Shown one piece after another: positions 28,631 through 39,019 of a DNA stretch of 64,000 bases; within the stretch, counting starts at the first letter, position 1, and every line of letters starts with the position of its first letter. Below the pieces are notes generated by a model. That model ran no database searches, was not told the DNA's origin, and worked only from the letters and a program-made list of their open reading frames with translations. The translations under genes were made by a program, and so were the position numbers. Source of the DNA: Streptomyces marinisediminis (GTDB lineage Bacteria > Actinomycetota > Actinomycetes > Streptomycetales > Streptomycetaceae); NCBI RefSeq assembly GCF_026262575.1, contig NZ_JAPKFL010000008.1:124001-188000 (forward strand). Reading direction: 5' to 3'.

Positions 28631-30303
28631 CGCTGGCGCAGGAGGCCGGGAGCAGCGGCCGCACCCTGACCATCCTGCTGTTCCTGGCGATGATCGCGGT
28701 CACCCTGGTGATCACGATCCGGGCCGGGCGGCAGACGAAGTCGGCCACCGACTTCCACTCCGGCGGCCGCGGGTTCAGCGGCGTGCAGAACGGCTTCGCC
28801 ATCGGCAGCGACTACATGTCGGCGGCCTCGTTCCTGGGCATCGCCGGCATGATCGCGCTCTACGGCTACGACGGGTTCCTGTACTCCATCGGCTTCCTGG
28901 TGGCCTGGCTCGTCGCGCTGCTGCTGGTGGCCGAACTGCTGCGCAACTCGGGCCGCTTCACGATGGCCGACGTGCTGTCGTACCGGATGAACCAGCGCCC
29001 GGTGCGCACGGCCGCCGCCGTCTCGACGATGACCGTCTCCATCTTCTACCTGCTCGCCCAGATGGTGGGCGCCGGAGCGCTCATCGCCCTGCTGCTGGGC
29101 ATCGAGCCGGGCGAGACGTACCTGGGGATGAGCGCGGACACCGCGAAGATCATGGGCATCGTCATCGTCGGCATCCTGATGATCGTCTACGTCACCTTCG
29201 GCGGCATGAAGGGCACGACGTGGGTCCAGATCATCAAGGCGGGCATGCTGATGGGCGGGGCGCTCCTGCTCACCGTGCTGGTGCTGGCCGTCTACGACTT
29301 CGACCTCGGCTCGCTGATGAACGACGCGGCGAACGCCAGCGGGGCCGGGCAGTCGTTCCTCGAACCGGGCCTGCGCTACGGCGTCGAGGTGCCCGGCGAC
29401 GCGCTCCAGACGCTGTGGAACAAGCTCGACCTGATCAGCCTGGGCCTGGCCCTCGTGCTGGGCACGGCGGGCCTGCCGCACGTGCTGATCCGCTTCTACA
29501 CCGTTCCGGACGCCAAGACGGCCCGCGCGTCGGTCAACTGGGGCATCGGGCTGATCGGCAGCTTCTACCTGATGACCCTGGTGCTGGGCTTCGGCGCGGC
29601 GGCGCTCGTCGGCAGGGAGGCCATCACCGCGCAGGACGCCGCGGGGAACACGGCGGCCCCGCAGTTGGCCGAGGCGGCGGGCGACCACTTCGGCGGCTCG
29701 GGACTCGCCGCCGTGCTGCTCGCCATCATCGCGGCCGTCGCCTTCGCCGCGATCCTGTCCACCGTGGCCGGGCTGATGATCGCCTCCTCCTCGTCGCTGG
29801 CGCACGACTTCTACAACAGCGTGCTGCGCAAGGGGAGGGCGAGCGAGGGCGAAGAGGTCAAGGTCGCGCGGATGTCGGCCTTCGGGGTGGGCGCGGTGGC
29901 CATCGTGCTGGCCATCTTCGCGCAGAGCCTGAACGTGGCCTTCCTGGTGGCGCTGGCCTTCGCGATGGCGGCCTCCGCCAACCTGCCGACGCTGCTGCTG
30001 AGCCTGTTCTGGAAGCGGTTCAACACCCGCGGGGCGGTGGCCGGCATCTACGGCGGCCTGATCAGCGCGGTCGTCCTGGTGCTCTTCTCCCCGGTGGTCT
30101 CCGGCTCGGAGAAGGCGCTGGTCACCGGCGCGGACTTCGCCTGGTTCCCGCTGGCCAACCCCGGCCTGGTGTCGATCCCGCTGGGCCTGCTGTGCGCGGT
30201 CGTGGGCACGCTGACCTCCGGCGAGCGCGACGCGCGGCGCTTCGCGGAGCTCCAGGTGCGGGCGCTGACGGGCGCGGGCGCGGAGAAGGCGTCCACCCAC
30301 TGA
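28627..30303 (+). CDS. actP: Cation/acetate (monocarboxylate) symporter, SSS family
   Basis: This 558-aa sodium:solute symporter resembles ActP and the corynebacterial carboxylate transporter MctC. It has about 13 helices. Family features include AIGSDYMSAASFLGIAGMIA, VYVTFGGMKGTTWVQIIKAG, GTAGLPHVLIRFYTVPDAK and ILSTVAGLMIASSSSLAHDF. It should import acetate, pyruvate or propionate. It is coupled to DUF485 by an ATGA overlap and followed by a terminator hairpin. The LytS/LytTR genes 240 bp downstream on the same strand may control it. Confidence 0.9.
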   Translation: MTLAQEAGSSGRTLTILLFLAMIAVTLVITIRAGRQTKSATDFHSGGRGFSGVQNGFAIGSDYMSAASFLGIAGMIALYGYDGFLYSIGFLVAWLVALLLVAELLRNSGRFTMADVLSYRMNQRPVRTAAAVSTMTVSIFYLLAQMVGAGALIALLLGIEPGETYLGMSADTAKIMGIVIVGILMIVYVTFGGMKGTTWVQIIKAGMLMGGALLLTVLVLAVYDFDLGSLMNDAANASGAGQSFLEPGLRYGVEVPGDALQTLWNKLDLISLGLALVLGTAGLPHVLIRFYTVPDAKTARASVNWGIGLIGSFYLMTLVLGFGAAALVGREAITAQDAAGNTAAPQLAEAAGDHFGGSGLAAVLLAIIAAVAFAAILSTVAGLMIASSSSLAHDFYNSVLRKGRASEGEEVKVARMSAFGVGAVAIVLAIFAQSLNVAFLVALAFAMAASANLPTLLLSLFWKRFNTRGAVAGIYGGLISAVVLVLFSPVVSGSEKALVTGADFAWFPLANPGLVSIPLGLLCAVVGTLTSGERDARRFAELQVRALTGAGAEKASTH

Positions 30304-30307
30304 ACCC

Positions 30308-30342
30308 GGTGGGCCCGCCCGACGCCCCCGGGCGGGCCCACC
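30308..30342 (+). terminator. Hairpin after the acetate symporter gene
   Basis: GGTGGGCCCGCCC and GGGCGGGCCCACC form a perfect 13-bp stem with a 9-nt loop, 5 bp after the stop. The rest of the gap to 30541 is GC-rich and shows no gene; it should hold the promoter of the histidine kinase operon. Confidence 0.85.
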
Positions 30343-30541
30343 GGGCGGGCGCGGCGCACCCGGACCGGGCCTCGCGGCGGACGCGGCGCCCGGGTCGGCC
30401 CGGGGCCGGGCCCCCGGGCGCACCGTCCCGGCGTCCCGGGCGCGCCGCGCACCGCGCCCGGGACCGGCCCGGGGCCCGGACCGGCCAGGACGTGCCGCGC
30501 GACCGGGTCGCAATCCGGTAGGGCTGGGTTAACGTCGGCGC

Positions 30542-31609
30542 GTGAGAGCGACGTGGGGGCGAGGGCTGCGCGCGCGCCGGTCGGAACCGCCGGACACGAT
30601 GGGCGTGCTCCGCGAGGCGCGGCTGCTGGGCGGCGACCTGCGCGACGGCCTGCGCGGCGGTGCGGCCGGCTCCGCCGCGCGCCGCGTGCGCAGGCTGCTG
30701 CGCGCCGACGCCGTCCTGCTGGCCGACCTGGACGGCCCCGTCGCCCGGCAGGGTGCGATGCCGACGGGCAGCGACCCGGAGGCGCTGGTGGCGGAGGTCT
30801 TCGAGCGCGGTGCGGCGCTGCGCAGGCCGCCGCTGTGCGCGGCCCCGCTCATCGTCGCCGACGACCTCGCCGGCTGCGTGCTGGCCGCGGGCGACCTGGG
30901 CGAAGAGGACGTGAGCGAGGTCGCCCGGCTGATCGCGGGCCAGCTCGACCACGCCGAGCTGCGCACCGCGCGCACCCGCATCGCCGCCGCCGACCTGCGG
31001 ACCCTGCGCGCGCAGATCTCGCCCCACTTCCTGCACAACGCCCTGGCGGTGATCGCCGCGCACATCCGCAGCGACCCGGCGCGCGCCCGCGGGCTGCTCA
31101 CCGACTTCGCCGACTACCTGCGGTACAGCTTCTCCGCCAAGGGCGACTTCGCCACCGTCGCCGCCGAACTGCAGGCCACCCAGACGTACCTGGAGCTCCA
31201 ACGCGCGCGGTTCGACGACCGGCTGGAGATCACCGTGCGGATGGCCCCGGAGATCCTGCCCGTGACCGTCCCCTTCCTGGTGGTCCAGCCCATCGTGGAG
31301 AATGCCGTGCGGCACGGTCTGGAGCGCAAGGCGGGGCGCGGGCACATCAGCGTCTCGGGCTTCGGCGAGGGCCCGCTGTGCGTCATCGAGATCGAGGACG
31401 ACGGCGTGGGCATGGAGCCCGGCCTCGCGCGCGCCGTCCTCGCCGGCACCGGGCCGCCCGCGAAGGGTGTGGGGCTGGCCAACGTGGACCAGCGGCTGCG
31501 CGCGGTGTACGGGGCCGAGCACGGCCTGGTGATCGAGACCGCGCCCGACAGCGGTACCAAGGTGGTCATCCGGGTGCCGCGCTTCATGCGAGGAGTGGTG
31601 GCCGAGTGA
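30542..31609 (+). CDS. LytS-type sensor histidine kinase
   Basis: This 355-aa kinase has an N-terminal GAF-like sensing part without membrane segments, then the His_kinase motif QISPHFLHNAL with the phospho-acceptor His162. The ATPase domain has VVQPIVENAVRHGLE and EDDGVGM and ends in KGVGLANVDQRLR. Lacking transmembrane helices, it probably senses a cytoplasmic signal. GTG at 30542 has no clear ribosome site. It is coupled (GTGA) to the LytTR regulator. In enterobacteria, LytS/LytTR pairs (BtsSR, YpdAB) sense pyruvate and induce transporters, which fits the flanking symporters. Confidence 0.9.
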   Translation: MRATWGRGLRARRSEPPDTMGVLREARLLGGDLRDGLRGGAAGSAARRVRRLLRADAVLLADLDGPVARQGAMPTGSDPEALVAEVFERGAALRRPPLCAAPLIVADDLAGCVLAAGDLGEEDVSEVARLIAGQLDHAELRTARTRIAAADLRTLRAQISPHFLHNALAVIAAHIRSDPARARGLLTDFADYLRYSFSAKGDFATVAAELQATQTYLELQRARFDDRLEITVRMAPEILPVTVPFLVVQPIVENAVRHGLERKAGRGHISVSGFGEGPLCVIEIEDDGVGMEPGLARAVLAGTGPPAKGVGLANVDQRLRAVYGAEHGLVIETAPDSGTKVVIRVPRFMRGVVAE

Positions 31610-32361
31610 CGTTGCGGGTCCTGGTCGTCGAGGACGAGCCGTCCACCCGGGAGGAGCTGAACGGCTTCCTCGCCGACACGCCGGAGATCGCGGAGGTGCT
31701 GTCGGCCGACAGCGGCGAGGCGGCGGTGCGGCTGCTGGGGGGCGCCGGGTTCGACGCGGTGTTCCTGGACATCTCCATGCCGGGCCTGGACGGCATGGAG
31801 GTCGCCCGGGTCGTGAGCATGCTCTCGCGGCCGCCGGCGATCGTGTTCGTCACCGCCTCGGAGTCGCACGCGATCGAGGCGTTCGGCATCGGGGCCGTGG
31901 ACTACCTGCTCAAGCCCGTGCGGCCGGAGCGGCTGGCGGACTCCGTCGCCCGCATCGCCCGGCTGCGCCGGGCCCCGCGGGAGAGCGCGCCGGCCGACGA
32001 GCTGGCGGTGGTGCAGATCGAGCACAGCCGCCGCACGGTGTTCGTGCGGCGCGACGACATCCAGTTCGCCGAGGCGCACGGCGACTACGTCCGGCTGCAC
32101 ACCGCCGAGGGCACCCACCTGATCCGGCTGTCGCTGTCCTACCTGGAGGACGTGTGGGCCCCGGCGGGGTTCGTCCGCGTGCACCGCGGCTACCTGGTGG
32201 CCGTCGGATGGGTGCACGACCTGCGCGTCACCAGCTCGGCGGGGCTGGTGGCCTGCACCCCGGCCGGCGACGTGCCGGTCAGCCGGCGGCACGCGCGGGG
32301 GCTGAAGGACCGGCTCATGGACGCGGCGCGCCACGGCGAGCTCGGCCGGGCGGCGCGGTGA
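31606..32361 (+). CDS. LytTR-family response regulator
   Basis: This 251-aa regulator has a receiver domain (residues 1-120; VVEDEPSTREEL, phospho-acceptor Asp55 in FLDISMPGLDG, Lys in YLLKPVRPERL). A LytTR DNA-binding domain spans about 145-245 (FAEAHGDYVRLHT, FVRVHRGYLVAV, VPVSRRHARGLKDRL). GTG at 31606 overlaps the kinase stop. The downstream small membrane protein and second symporter follow with overlaps, so one transcript probably carries all four genes. Likely targets are the adjacent symporters, by analogy with BtsR. Confidence 0.92.
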   Translation: MTLRVLVVEDEPSTREELNGFLADTPEIAEVLSADSGEAAVRLLGGAGFDAVFLDISMPGLDGMEVARVVSMLSRPPAIVFVTASESHAIEAFGIGAVDYLLKPVRPERLADSVARIARLRRAPRESAPADELAVVQIEHSRRTVFVRRDDIQFAEAHGDYVRLHTAEGTHLIRLSLSYLEDVWAPAGFVRVHRGYLVAVGWVHDLRVTSSAGLVACTPAGDVPVSRRHARGLKDRLMDAARHGELGRAAR

Positions 32362-32738
32362 GCGGCGCGCGGGGCCGGGTGAAGGTCACCAGCCCGCAGA
32401 CGCGGATCGCGCTGGCGCGCGGGCACCGCGGCACCCGGCGTCCGCTGCCGCTGCCCGGGCCCGAGGACCCGCCGCTGGCCCGCCGGGTCTTCGCCGCCCA
32501 GCGGCGCGCCGCCCTGCGCACGCTGGCGCTGCTGGGCCTGGTGCTGTTCGGCACCAGCGGGGTCATCGCGGCGCTGCCCGCCCTGGACCGGCTGGCCGTC
32601 GGCGGGGTGCCGGTGTCCTGGCTGGTGCTGGCCGCGGCGACGTACCCGCTGCTGCTGCTCATCGCCGTCGCCCACGTGCGCACCGCCGAGCGGACCGAGG
32701 CGGCCGAGGGGCACCCGCGCCCGGGCGACCGGCCGTGA
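32358..32738 (+). CDS. Small membrane protein preceding the second symporter
   Basis: This 126-aa protein has two membrane helices (LRTLALLGLVLFGTSG and VPVSWLVLAAATYPLLLLIA) after a basic N-terminus. It stands in the position that DUF485 proteins take before symporters, although it does not show the DUF485 signature clearly. GTG at 32358 overlaps the regulator stop, and GTG at 32379 is an alternative start. Its stop overlaps the symporter start. It is likely an accessory subunit of that symporter. Confidence 0.75.
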   Translation: MSGARGRVKVTSPQTRIALARGHRGTRRPLPLPGPEDPPLARRVFAAQRRAALRTLALLGLVLFGTSGVIAALPALDRLAVGGVPVSWLVLAAATYPLLLLIAVAHVRTAERTEAAEGHPRPGDRP

Positions 32739-34195
32739 CGGGGCTGCTGGCGATCGGCTTCCTGGTCGCCGCGAGCCTGGCCATCGGCCTCTACGGCGTG
32801 CGGGCGGCGCGGACCACACCGGACTTCCTGGTCGCCTCCCGGCGGGTGCGCAGCCGCTGGAACGCCATGGCCATCGCGGGCGAGTACGTCTCGGCCGCCT
32901 CGGTGCTGGGGCTGGCCGGGCTGCTGCTGAAGGACGGCATCGGCACGATGTGGTACGCGGTCGGGTTCACCGCGGGCTACGTGGCCGTCGTGGCCCTGGT
33001 GGCCGGGCCGATGCGGCGCTCGGGCGCGTACACCGTGCCGGACTTCGCCGAGTACCGGCTCGGCTCGCGCCGGGTGCGGCGGCTGTGCGGGCTGGTCGTG
33101 CTGGTGATCATGTGGCTGTACCTGGTGCCCCAGTTCAAGGGCGCCGGCGTGGTGCTGCACCTGGTGAGCGGCACGCCGTACTGGGTGGGGGTGGTGCTGG
33201 CCGGGCTGGTGGTCAGCGGCTCCATCGCGGTGGGCGGCATGCGCTCGGCCACCTACGTGCAGGCGTTCCACTACCTGGTGAAGCTGGTGTTCATCGCGGT
33301 GCCCGCGGTGTTCCTCACGGTGCGCGCGGGCGCGGACGTCCGGGCTGCGGCGCTGACCCCGGTGACCGTGCCCGAGGGGTGGAGCAGGCCGCTGCTGGAC
33401 ATCGGCGACTCGGGGTACCCGCTGCTGTCGACCTGGTCGGTGCTGCTGGCCACGACGCTCGGCGCGGTGGGGCTGCCGCACGTCATCATGCGCTTCCACA
33501 CCAGCTCCAGTCCGCGCGCGGCCCGGCGGGTGGCGGTCCTGGTGATCGCGCTGCTCGGCGTGTTCTACCTCTTCCCGGTGGTGTACGGCCTGCTGGGCCG
33601 GGTGATGACGCCGCACCTGGTGCGCTCGGGGACGACGGACACGGTGGCCGTGGTGCTGCCGGGCCAGGTCGCCCCGGGCACGCTGGGCAGCGTGCTGACG
33701 GCGCTGGTGGCCGCCGGGGCGTTCGCGGCGTTCCTGTCCACCTCGTCCGGGCTGCTGCTGGCGCTCGCGGGCGGGCTCTCGCACGACCTGTTCGGCAGCG
33801 GGCTGTCCCGGCTGCGCCTGGCGGTGGCGGTGGGGGCGGGCGTGGCCGTGCTGCTCTCGCTGCCCGCGGCGCACGTGGACATCAACGTCATGGTCGGCTG
33901 GGCGTTCGCCGTGGCGGCGTCCACGTTCTGCCCGCTGCTGGTGCTGGGCATCTGGTGGCCGGGGCTGACCCGGGGCGGCGCCGTGGCCGGGCTCGCCGTC
34001 GGCGCCGTCTCCGCCACCGGCGCGGCGCTGGTCTCCGCGCTGGGCGAGTTCTCCGGGCTGCTCACGGTGCTGCTGGCGCAGCCCGCGTCCTGGACGGTGC
34101 CGCTGGCCTTCGCCACGATGGTCGGCGTCTCCCGCCGGCGCGGTGCCCCACCGGAGGGCGCCGAGCAGGCGGTCCTGCGCCTGCACGCACCGTGA
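32735..34195 (+). CDS. Second SSS-family cation/carboxylate symporter
   Basis: This 486-aa, about 13-helix symporter is of the same family as the gene at 28627. It has AIAGEYVSAASVLGLAGLLL, AVGGMRSATYVQAFHYLVKL, GAVGLPHVIMRFHTSSSPRA and FLSTSSGLLLALAGGLSHDL. The GLPHVIMRFHT segment matches GLPHVLIRFYT of the first symporter, which points to related substrates. It is translated from GTG overlapping the preceding stop. The shared terminator with trpA lies 52 bp downstream. Confidence 0.88.
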   Translation: MTGLLAIGFLVAASLAIGLYGVRAARTTPDFLVASRRVRSRWNAMAIAGEYVSAASVLGLAGLLLKDGIGTMWYAVGFTAGYVAVVALVAGPMRRSGAYTVPDFAEYRLGSRRVRRLCGLVVLVIMWLYLVPQFKGAGVVLHLVSGTPYWVGVVLAGLVVSGSIAVGGMRSATYVQAFHYLVKLVFIAVPAVFLTVRAGADVRAAALTPVTVPEGWSRPLLDIGDSGYPLLSTWSVLLATTLGAVGLPHVIMRFHTSSSPRAARRVAVLVIALLGVFYLFPVVYGLLGRVMTPHLVRSGTTDTVAVVLPGQVAPGTLGSVLTALVAAGAFAAFLSTSSGLLLALAGGLSHDLFGSGLSRLRLAVAVGAGVAVLLSLPAAHVDINVMVGWAFAVAASTFCPLLVLGIWWPGLTRGGAVAGLAVGAVSATGAALVSALGEFSGLLTVLLAQPASWTVPLAFATMVGVSRRRGAPPEGAEQAVLRLHAP

Positions 34196-34247
34196 GCCGG
34201 ACGGCCCCGCCCGCACCGTGGGGCGCGCCGGGCCGCTCCCCGGCCGC

Positions 34248-34289
34248 GGACGGCCCGCGCCCGCGTGGTGCGGCGGGCGCGGGCCGTCC
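34248..34289. terminator. Bidirectional hairpin between the symporter gene and trpA
   Basis: GGACGGCCCGCGCCCG (34248-34263) and CGGGCGCGGGCCGTCC (34274-34289) are perfect 16-bp complements with a 10-nt loop. The two flanking genes converge on it, so it can stop transcription from both sides. Confidence 0.9.
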
Positions 34290-34312
34290 GGTGGCACGGG
34301 CGGTGCGGCCTG

Positions 34313-35208
34313 CTAGCCCTCGCGGACGCCGGCCGCGAGCTCTCCGGCGAGGTGCCGGACGGCGGCCAGGCCGGCGTCGAGGTCGTCGCCGTGCTCCAGC
34401 AGCGCCTTGACGAACGCCGAGCCGACGATGACGCCGTCGGCGAAGCCCGCGACCTCGGCGGCCTGGGCGCGGTCGGAGACGCCCAGCCCCACGCACACCG
34501 GCAGGTCGGTGACCGCCCGCGTGCGGGTGACGAGGTCCCGCGCCTGGCCGCCGACCGACGCGCGCGTGCCGGTGACCCCCATCAGGGACGCCGCGTACAC
34601 GAACCCGGAACCGGCCGCCGTGATCTTCGCGAGCCGCTCGTCGCGGCTGCTGGGCGCGACGACGAACACCGTGGCCAGTCCGTGGTGCTCGGCGGACTTC
34701 CGCCACGCGGCGGACTCCTCGACCGGCAGGTCCGGCAGGATGCACCCCGCGCCCCCGGCCGCGGCCAGCTCGGCCGCGAACCGCTCGGGGCCGTAGCGGT
34801 CCACCGGGTTCCAGTAGGTCATCACCAGCACCGGCGCCCCGGTGGCGGCGTGCGCCTCGCGCACCGTGCGCAGGACGTCGGCGATGCGCACCCCGCCGCG
34901 CAGGGCGATGTCGTCGGCCGTCTGGATCACCGGTCCGTCCAGCACCGGGTCGCTGTGCGGCAGGCCGACCTCGACGACGTCGCAGCCGCCCGCCAGCAGC
35001 GCCGTGCAGGCGGCCACGCCGCCGTCGACGGTGGGGAACCCGGCGGGCAGGTAGCCGACGAGGGCCGCGCGGCCCTCCTGGCGGGCCCGGGCGAGCACCG
35101 AGGTGAGCAGGTCGGCCCGGCCCGTGGCGTCGCCCGGGACGCCGGCGGGGCCGTCCGCGTCGTGGTGGGCCGGGGCGGACGTGCCGTGGATGTGTGCCGT
35201 GCCCGCCA

Positions 35209-35209
<1 letters not shown>
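34313..35209 (-). CDS. trpA: Tryptophan synthase alpha chain
   Basis: TrpA cleaves indole-3-glycerol phosphate to indole and glyceraldehyde phosphate. The 298-aa protein has VEVGLPHSDPVLDGPVIQTA with catalytic Glu80 and Asp91 (E49 and D60 of the enteric enzyme), PVLVMTYWNPVDRYG, and GFVYAASLMGVTG with the phosphate loop. About 30 residues at the N-terminus exceed the usual length and look disordered. ATG at 35209 overlaps the trpB stop (ATGA). It is the last gene of trpC-trpM-trpB-trpA. Confidence 0.96.
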
Positions 35210-36444
<1,235 letters not shown>

Positions 36445-36585
36445 CAGGACGGTCTCCAGGGAACGGGAAGCGGTACCGGGCGCGCGGGGCGCGCGGTGCC
36501 TGCGACGGGTGGGGGCGCGCGCACGCGCCCCGCCGGTGGCGGGGAACCGCGGGGGCGCGCACCCGGCCGCGCGAGGGGCGTCCCC

Positions 36586-36753
36586 TCACGCCGGGTGCGG
36601 CCGCCCGTGGCGGCCGCGCCATCGCCGCCCGTTGATCTGTCCCGGCTCCGCGCCGATGTGGTAGCGCACCCGCCGCCCGTGCACGCGCCGCGCGGGCGCG
36701 CGGCAGCCCCGCGGCCGGCAGCCGCGGGCGAGTCGGGCGAGAGCGTGCGTCAC
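36586..36753 (-). CDS. trpM: TrpM-type small basic protein (TrpX)
   Basis: This 55-aa ORF reads GTG at 36753 to TGA at 36586. It is very basic, with a two-Cys motif GCRPRGCRAPAR and an ending YHIGAEPGQINGRRWRG. I recall this pattern from the TrpM (TrpX) proteins that lie between trpC and trpB in Streptomyces and are described as modulators of tryptophan biosynthesis. The start is 4 nt after the trpC stop, so translation is probably coupled. Its small size makes it easy to miss. The mechanism is not evident from the sequence. Confidence 0.8.
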   Translation of the reverse strand: MTHALARLARGCRPRGCRAPARRVHGRRVRYHIGAEPGQINGRRWRGRHGRPHPA

Positions 36754-36757
36754 GGCG

Positions 36758-37564
36758 TCAGCGTCCGTGGCGCAGCGCCGGGTGCGCCCCGGCGGCGACG
36801 AGGTCGGCCACCGCCGACTTGGGGTCCTTGCCGGTGACCAGGGACTCGCCGACCAGGACGGCGTCCGCGCCGTCGTTGGCGTAGGCGATCAGGTCGTGCG
36901 GGCCGCGCACCCCGGACTCGGCGATCTTCACGATGTGGTCGGGGATCTCCGGGGCGACACGGGAGAAGTTGCCCCGGTCGACCTCCAGGGTCTTCAGGTT
37001 GCGCGCGTTGACGCCGATGACGCGGGCGCCCGCGTCCACCGCCCGCGCGACCTCCTCCTCGTCGTGCACCTCGACCAGCGGGGTGAGGCCGATCGACTCC
37101 GCGCGCTCGATCAGCGAGACCAGCGCGTCCTGCTCCAGCGCGGCGACGATGAGCAGGGCGAGGTCGGCGCCGTGCGCCCGCGCCTCCCAGAGCTGGTAGG
37201 CGGTGACGATGAAGTCCTTGCGCAGCACCGGGATGTCCACCCGGGCGCGCACCGCCTCCAGGTCGGCGAGCGAGCCGCCGAAGCGGCGCTGTTCGGTGAG
37301 CACGGAGATGACCGCGGCGCCGCCGGCCTCGTAGTCGGCGGCCAGCCCGGCCGGGTCGGCGATGGCGGCCAGCGCGCCCTTGGAGGGGCTGGAGCGCTTG
37401 ACCTCGCAGACGACCCGGATGTCCTCGCCCTTCAGCGCGGCCGCGCCGTCCTTGGCGGGCGGGGCCTGTGCGACGCGCTCCTTCAGTTCCTCAAGGCTGA
37501 CGCGCTGCTGGCGCTCGGCGAGGTCTGCGCGGACTCCGTCGATGATCTCGGCGAGCACACTCAC
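36758..37564 (-). CDS. trpC: Indole-3-glycerol-phosphate synthase
   Basis: This 268-aa TIM-barrel enzyme closes the indole ring in tryptophan synthesis. [57 protein letters not shown] and [15 protein letters not shown] cover its active-site Lys, Glu and Asn residues. It is monofunctional with no fused TrpF. The start is GTG at 37564 with AAAGGGG upstream. It heads trpC-trpM-trpB-trpA. No Trp-rich leader peptide is seen upstream. Confidence 0.96.
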   Translation of the reverse strand: MSVLAEIIDGVRADLAERQQRVSLEELKERVAQAPPAKDGAAALKGEDIRVVCEVKRSSPSKGALAAIADPAGLAADYEAGGAAVISVLTEQRRFGGSLADLEAVRARVDIPVLRKDFIVTAYQLWEARAHGADLALLIVAALEQDALVSLIERAESIGLTPLVEVHDEEEVARAVDAGARVIGVNARNLKTLEVDRGNFSRVAPEIPDHIVKIAESGVRGPHDLIAYANDGADAVLVGESLVTGKDPKSAVADLVAAGAHPALRHGR

Positions 37565-37942
37565 GCGAGCGGCCCCTTTCTGCTGAGTTACGGATCGTCG
37601 CGGTCAACGTCTGCGATGGTATCCGGCCAGCGGCGCGGGCCCCGCATCCGGTGCGGCCGGGTCTCATCTATCGGACGAGCCCGCCCGCTTTCCGGAGCCT
37701 TCCGTGCCGGGCGCGTCCGGTCACGGCCGACCGGGGCCGGACGGCGCGGCGGGCGTCCGTTGCGCGGACGGGCCGGGCGCGGCCACGGCCCCGGCGCCTG
37801 ACGGGAGCGGCGGCGGGACCGGGGCGGTGCGGCGGACGCGGGACGGCGCGGCGCCCGGGAGACCGGCGCGAAGCCGCACTCCCGAGCACGCCGCGCCGAG
37901 CGGTCCAGCGCCGCGCCGGGCGCTCACCGCCGGGCCGGGGGC
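37565..37942. other. Gene-free interval upstream of trpC
   Basis: This is 378 bp between the 81-aa membrane protein gene and trpC, both leftward. The trpC promoter should be here; TTGACC at about 37597-37602 (minus strand) is a possible -35-like hexamer, without a convincing -10. A perfect palindrome GGCTCAGCGCTGAGCC (37940-37955) covers the stop of the neighbouring gene. The rest is GC-rich DNA without a credible gene or attenuator. Confidence 0.45.
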
Positions 37943-38188
37943 TCAGCGCTGAGCCGCGCCGGCCTCCTCGCGGCGGGCGGTCAGGTCGGTGGGCTCCTTC
38001 GGCATGCCCATGCCCATGGAGCGCATGATCAGGCCGACGATCCCGCCGAGCCCCGCAAGGGCCAGCCCGGCCCAGACGAGCACCGGCTGGGCCAGCACCA
38101 TGAACACGGCGCTGACGCAGAAGCCGATGAAGGCGATGGTGACGCCGGTCCAGGCGGCGGGGGTGTGTCCGTGGCTGCTGTCCGCCAT
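37943..38188 (-). CDS. Small conserved membrane protein of the trp region
   Basis: This 81-aa protein begins MADSSHGHTPAAWTGV and has two membrane helices (TIAFIGFCVSAVFMVLAQPV and LVWAGLALAGLGGIVGLIM), then a short Met-rich GMGMP and charged tail. Such HGHTPAAWTGV proteins are conserved in the actinomycete trp region, but I know no function. ATG at 38188 has an excellent GAGGAG site, so I prefer it to a GTG farther upstream. It lies 78 bp from the Trp-associated membrane gene. Confidence 0.85.
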   Translation of the reverse strand: MADSSHGHTPAAWTGVTIAFIGFCVSAVFMVLAQPVLVWAGLALAGLGGIVGLIMRSMGMGMPKEPTDLTARREEAGAAQR

Positions 38189-38266
38189 GGGAGCTCCTCG
38201 GTCGGTCGTGCTCACTGGGTCGTGGGTGAGGGGAACGGGCCGGTGGCCGCGTCCGGGGCCATTGTG

Positions 38267-39019
38267 TCAGGACCGTTCGGGCCGCTCGTCCCCGGCCGCC
38301 TCCTGGGCCGCGTTCCGGCCCGCGGCGGACCGCGGCGGCGGCGGTGCGCCGGTGGGGTCCTCGCCCCGGTCCAGGGCCTTCCACAAGTCCTCGGGACGGT
38401 CCGGGTCGGCCGGCGCGGCGCGGCGCGCGGCGGGCCGGGCCCCGGCGCGCTCGTAGCGGCTGCCCATGGCGGGCCAGTGCCCCGCGTACCGCAGCGCCAG
38501 CAGGCCGGCCAGCAGCAGGAGCAGGCCGCCGGCGGCGGCGACGTAGGGCCAGGCGCTGTGGCTGACGTCCGCCAGGGAGCCGCCCGTCAGCCCGGTCGCC
38601 TCCGCCCCGGCGGTGCGCAGGGCCGCGGTGTCGGCCGCGCCGACGAGCGCGGCGGCCACCGTGCCCGCGCCGCAGGCCGCGAGCAGCGCGCCCACCAGCC
38701 GGCGCGCCCGCCCGCGCACGGCGAAGACGGCGACGAGAGCGGCGAGCCCGACCAGCGCCAGCGCGCTGGGCAGCCCGCTCACGTCCCCGCCCTGGACCGT
38801 CACCGGCAGCCGGGCCCCGCCGCCGACGGCGACCGCCTCGGCCCACGTGCGGCCGGCGGCGACCAGCACCACGGCCGCGCCCAGGGCGCCTCCGAGCAGG
38901 GTGGCGCCCAGCGCGCGGCGGGCGGCGGCGCCGCCGTCGGGCGGCGCGGCGTCGTCCGGCGGGCCGGCGGACCGGCCGGCGGGGGGCGGTTCCGGGTCAG
39001 AGGGGGGCGAAGGTGTCAC
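38267..39019 (-). CDS. Trp-operon-associated membrane protein (TIGR02234 type)
   Basis: This 250-aa protein has four hydrophobic segments ([79 protein letters not shown]). Flanking tails are Pro- and Ala-rich, and [19 protein letters not shown] is near the C-terminus. This matches the actinobacterial Trp biosynthesis-associated membrane protein family. GTG at 39019 overlaps the trpE stop (GTGA). A role in transport or regulation of tryptophan is only an inference from location. Confidence 0.85.
   Translation of the reverse strand: MTPSPPSDPEPPPAGRSAGPPDDAAPPDGGAAARRALGATLLGGALGAAVVLVAAGRTWAEAVAVGGGARLPVTVQGGDVSGLPSALALVGLAALVAVFAVRGRARRLVGALLAACGAGTVAAALVGAADTAALRTAGAEATGLTGGSLADVSHSAWPYVAAAGGLLLLLAGLLALRYAGHWPAMGSRYERAGARPAARRAAPADPDRPEDLWKALDRGEDPTGAPPPPRSAAGRNAAQEAAGDERPERS

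Noticed and set aside
37565..37942. Possible attenuator or leader peptide before trpC
   Set aside because: No Trp-codon cluster and no terminator/antiterminator pair could be drawn.
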